A DNA stretch of 12,510 nucleotides from Parachlorella kessleri (Eukaryota > Chlorophyta > Trebouxiophyceae > Chlorellales > Chlorellaceae): positions 1 through 12,510 of the forward strand of contig BBXU01000655.1 in NCBI GenBank assembly GCA_001598975.1. Direction: 5' to 3'. Numbering within the stretch: position 1 is the first letter of the stretch; each line of letters starts with the position of its first letter. The position numbers and the translations under genes were made by a program. The notes beneath the pieces are model-generated. The model did not search any database, was not told the DNA's origin, and saw only the letters and a list, made by a program, of their open reading frames with translations. Of the stretch, positions 9,301-12,510 are shown piece by piece.

Positions 9301-9733
9301 TGATGCCTGCATGTGGGCCGAGCATGTGCCCTGCCCTTGCCCAGCAGTGATCCATGTGTAGCGTAGGCGCTGCGGCCTGGCTTGCACTGCCAGTCCAGCC
9401 TGACAGCCAGTCTGTCATCCACGCTGCCCTGCAGGCCGCATGTGGGCCGACCACATGCCCGACTACTGCCTGGCCACCCTGTCCCGCATGGTGCGCGCGC
9501 GCCGCCACCACAGCTCCACCGCCTCGGTTGGCGACAACGCGGGCGAGGCCATGGTCAACGACATGATGGGGGGCGGCGGCGGCGCGGGCGCCAACGGCGC
9601 CGGGGGAGCCTCCGCGGCAAGGCCTCCCGGGCAGCAGGGCGCCTGGGGGAGGGGAGGCGAGGGGGGCATGAGCGAAGGGGGCAGCGAGTACGGCAGCACT
9701 GCCCCCTCGGAGAGCGAGGGAGGGCGGGGGTGA
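240..9733 (+). CDS. sn-1-specific diacylglycerol lipase (DAGL-type, class 3 lipase), split gene, 5' partial
   Basis: Fifteen exons joined by GT-AG introns with matching phase give 1111 residues ending at TGA 9731-9733. Order seen: third membrane segment (residues ~10-30), fourth (~59-80), Cys cluster (~98-106), PSDI motif (~141), a long Gly/Ser/Gln/Ala-rich insert (~163-590), an AYGW segment (~622), a Cys-rich stretch (634-655), then the lipase core. The core has VILAIRGSLSLED at its start, nucleophile Ser830 in GHSLG, Glu882 in GKEWIPR, His974 in PGRVIHL, and closes with ADHMPD (~1017). This order is that of animal DAGL alpha/beta, membrane enzymes that hydrolyse the sn-1 acyl chain of diacylglycerol to give 2-monoacylglycerol and a fatty acid. 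In an alga the likely role is lipid turnover or signalling (inference). The start codon and first two membrane segments lie upstream or are not resolved. The short C-terminal tail is more like DAGL beta than the long tail of DAGL alpha. The family call is firm; exon borders are manual. Confidence 0.9.
330..741 (+). other. DAGL intron 2
   Basis: A 412-base GT-AG intron with no gene or clear element. A hydrophobic reading (LLSFVYALLW) just after the donor needs a different phase and was not used. Confidence 0.6.
742..827 (+). CDS. DAGL exon 3: loop between membrane segments 3 and 4
   Basis: The acceptor is CAG ending at 741 and the donor GTGCGT at 828. It encodes YGTHLIYTEPPQCELDGG then EPWNPVNAMK, a polar loop with one Cys. 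It enters at phase 1 and leaves at phase 0. A stronger-looking donor (GTGAGG) four bases on would change the phase and does not connect to exon 4 without a stop, so 828 was preferred. Confidence 0.72.
1032..1123 (+). CDS. DAGL exon 4: fourth membrane segment
   Basis: CAG acceptor at 1029-1031, donor GTGGGT at 1124. The encoded GLVWSTWAIIAALLALVFLS is a clear ~20-residue hydrophobic helix, followed by an acidic FPDFEDPR turn like the CVFDP turn after helix 4 in animal DAGL. Entry is phase 0, exit phase 2, with Arg completed by exon 5. The frame is closed upstream by TGA at 951-953, so the acceptor must lie downstream of that. Confidence 0.85.
1124..1625 (+). other. DAGL intron 4 with poly-C tract
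   Basis: A 502-base intron. Its only marked feature is a run of 16 C (1596-1611) followed by CTCTCTGCCCAGCAG at the acceptor. Confidence 0.8.
1626..1755 (+). CDS. DAGL exon 5: Trp/Cys-rich juxtamembrane segment
   Basis: It encodes SWEKHCRCLGFWCCCC followed by an acidic linker and RLGRLFAM. Animal DAGLs have the same arrangement: a conserved Trp, a basic stretch, then a Cys cluster just after helix 4, before the FFxDLDxxPSDI element. The cluster is a plausible S-acylation site (inference). The acceptor is the second of two close CAGs (1623-1625), chosen because it completes the Arg codon; a run of 16 C (1596-1611) lies just upstream. Donor GTGGGT at 1756, phase 0. Confidence 0.88.
1786..1829 (+). 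repeat. G-rich tract in DAGL intron 5
   Basis: Four or more G-runs of 3-6 bases with 1-2 base spacers form a canonical G-quadruplex pattern on the coding strand, and so in the pre-mRNA. It starts about 30 bases after the donor of exon 5. The rest of the intron (1756-2189) is G/T-rich and holds a (GT)n run at 1990-2005. Confidence 0.8.
1990..2005 (+). repeat. (TG)n microsatellite
   Basis: About eight TG units in intron 5, roughly 185 bases before the acceptor of exon 6. Confidence 0.9.
2190..3564 (+). CDS. DAGL exon 6: PSDI motif plus ~430-residue low-complexity insert
   Basis: Acceptor CAG 2187-2189, donor GTATGT at 3565. The first ~30 codons encode MFGHVDTTPSDIVVSFALAM and a Gln/Arg helix, equal to the DLDxxPSDIxAG element of DAGL. 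The rest (about residues 163-590) has no counterpart of this size in animal enzymes, where I would expect several tens of residues. It is rich in Gly, Ser, Ala, Gln and Arg, with Ala7 (codons 3312-3332), QQQ/RRR runs and several Ser/Asp/Glu patches such as SDEEGQG near the end. It is probably disordered and cytosolic (inference). The frame is open through 458 codons with no intron. Confidence 0.88.
3312..3332 (+). repeat. (GCA)7 coding microsatellite
   Basis: Seven perfect GCA codons (Ala7) inside exon 6, followed by further CAG/CGG-rich sequence to about 3415 encoding Gln and Arg runs. Likely length-variable between strains. Confidence 0.9.
3921..3996 (+). CDS. DAGL exon 7
   Basis: CAG acceptor ending at 3920, donor GTAAGC at 3997. 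It encodes an acidic GEVEDSVVQQAAHYMK, the amphipathic segment that precedes the AYGW element in the family. Phase 1 in (Gly split), phase 2 out (Lys split). The frame meets TAA two bases past the donor, so splicing here is required. Confidence 0.88.
4365..4415 (+). CDS. DAGL exon 8: AYGW microexon
   Basis: A 51-base exon encoding YAFGAYGWMLSIYRNP. The AYGW core and the NP/KP that follows are conserved before the Cys-rich region in DAGL alpha and beta. Acceptor CAG 4362-4364, donor GTGAGC at 4416, phase 2 on both sides. Confidence 0.88.
4749..4950 (+). CDS. DAGL exon 9: Cys-rich region
   Basis: It encodes VGWVQLCCGRSCGFLLGMCC, then His/Arg-rich and Gly-rich sequence, a PVPVPDLRV repeat (from GTGCCG repeats near 4889-4905) and NLNREAIQQ. 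The Cys pairs match in place the Cys-rich segment between the AYGW element and the hydrolase core of animal DAGLs. Acceptor CAG 4746-4748, donor GTGAGC at 4951, phase 0 out. A C/A-rich tract (4655-4700) lies in the upstream intron. Confidence 0.86.
5231..5351 (+). CDS. DAGL exon 10: start of the hydrolase core
   Basis: It encodes ATGLSNEDLCFSRYEGEVVN and then VLPYYICLDNDAQQVILAIR. This matches the beta strands at the front of the class 3 lipase domain (PYYVAxDxxxxxVVxxIRG). Acceptor CAG 5228-5230, donor GTGGGT at 5352; the Gly of IRG is split with exon 11. Confidence 0.92.
5474..5496 (+). repeat. (GCT)n microsatellite in intron 10
   Basis: Seven or more GCT/GCTG units, ending in GTTGTC. Confidence 0.85.
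5817..5872 (+). pseudogene. Partial copy of the DAGL exon 11 acceptor and start
   Basis: CCCCCTTGCAGG followed by a frame reading GSLSLEALSRDVLSEL, against GSLSLEDVVRDLLFEP at exon 11: nine of sixteen residues identical. The copy lies 115 bases upstream. 115 is not a multiple of three and no good donor follows, so reading through from here would enter exon 11 out of frame. It looks like a decayed tandem duplication acting at most as a decoy acceptor. Confidence 0.65.
5943..6059 (+). CDS. DAGL exon 11: GSLSLED segment
   Basis: It encodes GSLSLEDVVRDLLFEPAELQ and a segment ending EMPPEVRLAG. The first part matches the RGTxSxxDxLTDL element after the IRG strand, which carries oxyanion-hole residues in class 3 lipases. 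The acceptor sits after a run of eight C and TTGCAG. The donor is GTGAGC at 6060. A partial copy of the start of this exon lies 115 bases upstream (separate entry). Confidence 0.92.
6060..6538 (+). other. DAGL intron 11
   Basis: A 479-base intron, pyrimidine-rich in its second half with a C-run near 6399-6412. Nothing else recognised. Confidence 0.75.
6539..6752 (+). CDS. DAGL exon 12: catalytic serine (GHSLG)
   Basis: It encodes CRVAAHSGILDAARH, a helix, then WRLVLVGHSLGAACAFLLGL and YMRRYLPDLR. AHSGIL corresponds to the HKGM element of animal DAGL and GHSLG is the nucleophile elbow, with the serine codon at 6688-6690. Acceptor CAG 6536-6538, donor GTGGGC at 6753, phase 2 out. Confidence 0.95.
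7150..7285 (+). CDS. DAGL exon 13: SPPGG loop and acidic triad position
   Basis: It encodes CWAFSPPGGLASGQVGAAAA then CGKEWIPRLTVNAFNHMR. CxAFSPPGG is a family signature. GKEWIPR occupies the place of GKDxxPR, whose Asp is the triad acid in animal DAGL; here the codon at 7241-7243 is GAG (Glu). The Ser-to-acid spacing is 52 residues, the same as Ser472/Asp524 and Ser443/Asp495 in the human enzymes. The exon end and donor (GTGCGT at 7286) are duplicated 41 bases downstream. Confidence 0.92.
7278..7335 (+). repeat. Duplicated donor of exon 13 around a CTAGA repeat
   Basis: A 17-base sequence ACATGCGGGTGCGTCCC occurs at 7278-7294 and again at 7319-7335. Between the copies is a short run of TAGAC/CTAGA units (7301-7320). 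The first copy contains the end of exon 13 and its donor; the second repeats both exactly. Confidence 0.95.
7344..7394 (+). other. Possible 51-base cassette exon (or exon-like repeat) in DAGL intron 13
   Basis: It is preceded by CCCCCTTGCAG and followed by GTGTTG (weak donor). It is 51 bases long and phase 0 on both sides, so including it would add 17 residues starting RLYTQRTARG without breaking the frame. Skipping it joins NHMR to DEMVYAAA, which aligns better with animal DAGL, so it is not part of the main model. The first half recurs inverted at 11471-11518. Confidence 0.35.
7778..7819 (+). repeat. Three 14-base tandem units
   Basis: GTTGCACTCGGGTC, then GTTGCACTCGGGCC, then GTTGCACTCGGGTC, within DAGL intron 13 (7286-7925), about 105 bases before the acceptor of exon 14. 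The rest of that intron shows no gene. Confidence 0.95.
7926..8145 (+). CDS. DAGL exon 14: end of the core, shortened regulatory loop
   Basis: It encodes DEMVYAAARCRQPKLRVLAG, a Trp/acidic loop (EEGALFYPADDIPREAAATL), a helix and DFTVPG. RCRQPKLRVL equals the xxKPKxxIL element after the triad acid. The acid-to-His distance is 92 residues here against about 126 in human DAGL alpha, so the regulatory insert is shorter. Acceptor CAG 7923-7925, donor GTGGGT at 8146, phase 1 out. Confidence 0.9.
8146..8747 (+). other. DAGL intron 14
   Basis: A 602-base intron. It begins with G-rich sequence (to about 8240), holds a partial copy of the exon 14 donor region (8294-8318), and ends with two copies of a 15-base repeat (8601-8615 and 8688-8702, ATGCAAGCTGTGCTG). 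Confidence 0.75.
8748..8876 (+). CDS. DAGL exon 15: catalytic histidine (PGRVIHL)
   Basis: It encodes RVIHLKPVGTQMAGRWRQQK and a stretch ending EEGILISG. PGR(I/V)IH is the motif of the triad histidine in DAGL (codon 8759-8761). AVWID...ILIS matches the AxWxD...xLIS strand and helix that follow. Acceptor CAG 8745-8747, donor GTGGGT at 8877, phase 1 out. Confidence 0.92.
8877..9434 (+). other. DAGL intron 15
   Basis: A 558-base intron in which I see no gene, repeat or second exon. ORFs crossing it carry no recognisable motif. Confidence 0.7.
9435..9733 (+). CDS. DAGL exon 16: ADHMPD motif, Gly/Ser tail and stop
   Basis: It encodes RMWADHMPDYCLATLSRMVR, matching the conserved xxxxDHMPDxVLxAL end of the domain, then a ~75-residue low-complexity tail. 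The tail has a His/Ser patch, a GGGGGAGANGAGG run, and a Ser/Glu-rich end (TAPSESEGG) before TGA 9731-9733. No PPxxF Homer-type motif, as in the DAGL alpha tail, is seen. Acceptor CAG 9432-9434. Confidence 0.92.
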
Positions 9734-10836
9734 GGCGGGCGGGCAGGGCCGGCCATGCACTTGTCACCCGCCGCCTCCTCCATTCACGGCGGGTGCCGGG
9801 TCGTCGTTCCTCTGCCCAAGTTCGCCGTGTGCATGCGACGGTGTGGTTGTTGCGGGGGCTTGCTGAGGCACCGCTGGTCGAGGATGTGGACCAGAAGCTC
9901 ACCGAGCGCTTTGTGATCCGAGCAAGGCACCCGGAGGCGGGTCAAGGGGAACACGTCACTGACACATCATGTCCTGGCTTGAGAGATGCCTTGCTGACAG
10001 TGTTTACCTCTTTGGCGTTCAAATTGTTGAGTAGAGTTAGTACAGCTCCCTCTCTGCGTCCGCACTTGTTCTGCCCTGTGCTTGTGCTTCTGTTCTGCCG
10101 TGGGGGATGCCGTGCCCCTCCCCCGCCCAGCTGTGCTGTCGTGTCAAGCACCTTTGGAAGCATGCCTGTACATGTAGCCGGCGTGTACTTTGTGATTGTA
10201 TAGACTGGAGGCAACTCATAACGATGTCATTGAAGATCCTGGCTGGGGGTGTGTATGCCGGTACTCACAGATTATACAGTTAGGGTGTGAAACCCTATAA
10301 GGAAGAGAGAAATCAAACCAAGAAAGAAAGAAATCAAGATTAGAAAGAGAGAATTGAAGAGAACAGCAAACTGTCCCAGTGTTATTCCCGAAGCATTCAG
10401 GGCATTCTGTCGAACAAATACACCCTCAAATAGTATGTGGCTACCAAGGTACCCATACCTAACCCTTCCTGCCGTTCTTCCTGGCCCATCTCATCACACT
10501 AACAGCCACCCATGGACAACGACACCTGTATCAAAGACACTTCCCTACCGAGGGCTGTTGCATAAAAGTACATGAATGAGCAATCTTCATAGAATGCAGC
10601 AAGACAGGCTTAAGTGGTCACAATGTGGGTGTCAGTGCTAAGAAATATCTCAAGTACTATCAGCCGCCAGTTCTGAGACCCCCTACCCTTAAGGCACTAT
10701 GATTAGCCACGACCTGCTACAGTGCTAGTCACAGCTTGGTAGCATTCAAGGCTCAACTGCACCGCGGCCAATGCGATGAAATAATCCTCAAGCCTAGGGT
10801 CAGTGCTGGCAGTCCTTCGCAATATATTGCAGGGTA
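9734..10836. other. 3' flank of DAGL and intergenic spacer between convergent genes
   Basis: About 1.1 kb without a supported gene. The first ~470 bases are GC-rich and probably include the DAGL 3' UTR, but the TGTAA poly(A) signal common in chlorophycean algae is absent on the plus strand here. From about 10200 the sequence becomes AT-richer, with a purine-rich stretch at 10297-10372 built of GAAA/AGAGA units. Confidence 0.6.
10297..10372 (+). repeat. Purine-rich (GAAA/GAGA) stretch
   Basis: Long A/G-dominated sequence with repeated AAGAAAG and AGAGAGAA units, standing out against the GC-rich surroundings. On the minus strand it is a long pyrimidine tract downstream of the second gene. Confidence 0.8.
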
Positions 10837-10942
10837 TCAAGGCGGTGTCCATCCCAAAGCGACCACAACACCGTCAGCAAGTACAGATGCAAGCCAGGGC
10901 CTGCCGGCCAGCCGCTCCAATGCAGACAGCTGAACAATGCCG
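10837..10942 (-). CDS. Tentative last exon of the minus-strand gene
   Basis: A CAG acceptor (RC of 10943-10945) with the right phase gives GIVQLSALERLAGRPWLASV then LADGVVVALGWTPP and TGA (10837-10839). A competing reading in another frame (GCLHWSGWPAG...KDCQH, stop near 10800) uses an acceptor a few bases on and is also phase-compatible, so the true C-terminus is open. Confidence 0.33.
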
Positions 10943-12510
10943 CTGCTCCGTACGGCAGCTCGTTGTTCTCAGGTGGTGGGGCGCCCTGGGCACAGCAAGT
11001 CACCCGGCAAGCAGTGCACGGGCGACATCTACCCTTGCTTGCCCCCTGTCTTCCTATGCTCTTTCCATAACCCCATGCGCACCGTACCCCTCACCCTACT
11101 GCTGGGGGCGACCCCACAGCTGCGTACGCGATGCTGAAGGGGTTAATGGACCCAGCTGCCAGGGTCCGCCCGCTCTGATTGATGAGCCGTATCTGTACCT
11201 CATTCCACACAGCCGCATGGTTGTCAAAAAACTGCAGCAGGCACAGCACACTTTTGAATAGCAGTCCCAGGCAGGCACCACTGGAGCCTTCACATCACAG
11301 AGCCGTCCGCCTCCACCACCCAAACAGTACTCGCTGACAGCAGAGGTGCTTGCGCATGCATCCTGCATCCTGCATTCTGCAGCCGCTCCTGCTGTTGCAT
11401 GGCAGCACAGCCCATGCAAGCGCTGCGGCTCTGGAACAGACCAACACTTCCTTTCGCATCCTTCCTTGCACTACCCCTGGTGCGTCCTGCTATATGCTGG
11501 GTGTACAGCCCCTGCAAGCACTGCGCTGCCCCGCTGGACGCCCCACCCACCTGGATGCAGTCGACTTCTGGCAGGCCCGCGGCGGTCCTCCTGCTGTTGC
11601 ACTTGATGGAGTAGGTGTCCCCCTGGGCCAGCTGGTGGTAGAAGTAGAACACGCGTGACTCGCCGCTGGGCCAGGCTGCATGCAGGGGGAAGTCAGATGG
11701 GTGCGGGACCATGTCAGGGCTTGTCGTGTGGGCGGTCAGCGTAGGAGAGTGCGACCACCTGGTCCCCCGACGGCAACATCCTGGCTCTGTGTTAACCCCG
11801 CTTGTAGGGGCCTCATGGGAGTATGGCCAGGTGGCCGTGCGCCGCAATATCCAATTGCTCTAGCCCCTGCAGCATGTAACAACAAACTGGCAACAACTGG
11901 TCCTGGGACTTTAGAACCTACTCCCAGTGCGCCATGGCAGGGCTGCGGTAGGCGCTAAGCAGCTGCCACGTGGGTGTGTTAAGAACTAGGTGTGACCTGG
12001 GCGTAGGCCAGCTGCTATCAGAGAGGTCATACTGCACACCAGAATCATGCAAGGTGCCTTAGCACACACACACACACGGATGACCCCACGCATCCACACT
12101 CACTCGCCCACACAGATCCACACCCGGCAGCCCCCTTGCCCCCTCCCCCCTCCCCACAGCCACCCTCGTCACCCACCCACCCGTCCGCCCACCCACGCAT
12201 GGCTCACCAGAGTCGGGGACCGCCTGCAGGATGTTGTAGCTTCCCACGAGAGCTCTGCCACCATTGAAGCTGCGCTTGGAGTTGGAAGAGAGCGTGCACC
12301 TACATGAGCGGGGCATGCAATGCCAGTCCCTCAATTTGCAAGATACTGCACCAGCTCCAGTGCACTTGCTGACCCTGAGGGGGCCTGCAATGCCAGCAGC
12401 AAAGCTTTCTGTAAGCTGGGAGGCCGGGCTTATAGTATTCCCGCTGTTCACACGTGTTTGTCATATGCGGTGCATACATACCATGGCAAGCCATTTGCCG
12501 GGGCAGCCCT
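10837..12510 (-). CDS. Unidentified split gene on the minus strand, 5' partial at the window edge
   Basis: Exons 12208-12299, 11551-11675 and 11095-11231 join with GT-AG sites and matching phases (2/1, 1/0, 0/2) into one open frame, with tentative exons at 12482-12510 and 10837-10942. The protein reads as ordinary globular sequence, not repeat-driven: CTLSSNSKRSFNGG, GSYNILQAVPDSG, then AWPSGESRVFYFYHQLAQ, KCNSRR and PEVDCIQ, then FFDNHAAVWNEVQIRLINQS and AAGSINPFSIAYAAVGSPP. Three Cys and many Ser/Asn would fit a secreted or luminal protein, but no signal peptide is in view. I do not recognise the family. It is convergent with the DAGL gene, about 1.1 kb apart, and nothing suggests a shared role. 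Confidence 0.6.
11095..11231 (-). CDS. Minus-strand gene, exon C
   Basis: Acceptor CTGCTGCAG (RC of 11232-11240), donor GTGAGG (from 11094 down). It encodes FFDNHAAVWNEVQIRLINQS then GRTLAAGSINPFSIAYAAVG and SPPAV, a beta-strand-like pattern. Phase 0 in, phase 2 out. The same frame in the intron upstream is closed by stops, which supports the acceptor. Confidence 0.65.
11471..11518 (-). repeat. Inverted second copy of the intron 13 exon-like element
   Basis: On the minus strand CTTGCAGGGGCTGTACACCC and what follows match 7337-7385 of the plus strand: 24 of the first 26 bases agree, with a 15-base exact core (GGCTGTACACCCAGC), then a looser match through GCACCAG. It lies in the intron between exons B and C of the minus-strand gene, in sense orientation to that gene. 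Confidence 0.75.
11551..11675 (-). CDS. Minus-strand gene, exon B
   Basis: Acceptor TGCAG after CCCCCTGCA (RC of 11676-11690), donor GTGGGT (from 11550 down). It encodes WPSGESRVFYFYHQLAQGDT, YSIKCNSRRTAAG and LPEVDCIQ. The aromatic FYFYHQ strand and balanced composition mark it as coding rather than a GC-driven ORF. It ends in phase 0. Confidence 0.65.
12062..12077 (+). repeat. (CA)n microsatellite
   Basis: About eight CA units in the intron between exons A and B of the minus-strand gene. The flanking 12080-12200 is C/A-rich with CCACCC units. Confidence 0.9.
12208..12299 (-). CDS. Minus-strand gene, exon A
   Basis: Acceptor TAG (RC of 12300-12302) after CATGCCCCGCTCATG, donor GTGAGC (from 12207 down). 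It encodes CTLSSNSKRSFNGGRALVGS and YNILQAVPDS, with one base left for the Gly/Ala-type codon at the next junction (GCC, Ala). Confidence 0.6.
12482..12510 (-). CDS. Tentative upstream exon of the minus-strand gene (partial)
   Basis: Reading from the window edge gives RAAPANGLP and two bases, followed by a consensus donor GTATGT (12481 downward). The leftover phase 2 is what the exon at 12208-12299 needs, making a Trp codon. Only 29 bases are visible, so this rests on the splice site and phase alone. Confidence 0.35.

Noticed and set aside
9382..10203. A 273-residue open frame overlapping the last DAGL exon and the 3' flank
   Set aside because: It is a shadow of exon 16 in another frame: Arg/Gly-rich, no motif. 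Exon 16 is fixed by the ADHMPD match.
11290..11847. The minus-strand reading frame of exon B continued as one 185-residue intronless ORF
   Set aside because: The real segment is bounded by good splice sites at 11675 and 11551. Beyond them the frame is low quality, and exon C joins in phase instead.
12062..12200. CA- and CCACCC-rich stretch as telomere-like or regulatory repeat
   Set aside because: It lacks the TTTAGGG/TTTTAGGG units of plant and algal telomeres and sits within an intron of the minus-strand gene.

Overview
The window looks like nuclear DNA of a green alga, most likely a chlorophycean. The signs are high GC, many GT-AG introns of about 200-640 bases with C-rich tracts before the acceptor, exons rich in GCC/CTG/CAG-type codons, and Ala/Gly/Gln/Ser-rich inserts inside an otherwise conserved protein. 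The species cannot be named from the sequence alone. No rRNA, tRNA, CRISPR array or complete transposon was recognised.

About 9.7 kb (plus strand, to the stop at 9731-9733) is one split gene, cut at its 5' side by the window edge. I could chain 15 exons: 240-329, 742-827, 1032-1123, 1626-1755, 2190-3564, 3921-3996, 4365-4415, 4749-4950, 5231-5351, 5943-6059, 6539-6752, 7150-7285, 7926-8145, 8748-8876 and 9435-9733. Every junction has GT...AG and matching phase, and the chain gives one open frame of 1111 residues. A further upstream exon ending near 75 is possible. The product is an sn-1-specific diacylglycerol lipase (DAGL, class 3 lipase fold). It has the last membrane segments of the N-terminal four-helix module, a PSDI motif, a ~430-residue low-complexity insert, an AYGW segment, then the alpha/beta-hydrolase domain with GHSLG, GKEWIPR and PGRVIHL motifs and the closing ADHMPD motif. 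Residue numbers below count from the first complete codon at 242.

Three exon borders of this gene have nearby partial copies inside introns: the exon 11 acceptor side, the exon 13 donor side and the exon 14 donor side. Intron 13 also holds a 51-base phase-0 exon-like element whose start recurs, inverted, in the neighbouring gene. The residue at the catalytic Asp position reads as Glu.

From 9734 to about 10836 no gene is seen: the DAGL 3' flank and an AT- and purine-richer spacer. From about 12510 down to about 10837, a second split gene lies on the minus strand, convergent with the first and entering from beyond the right edge. Three exons are well supported by splice sites, phase and composition (12208-12299, 11551-11675, 11095-11231). 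A first partial exon and a last exon are tentative. I do not recognise this protein family.
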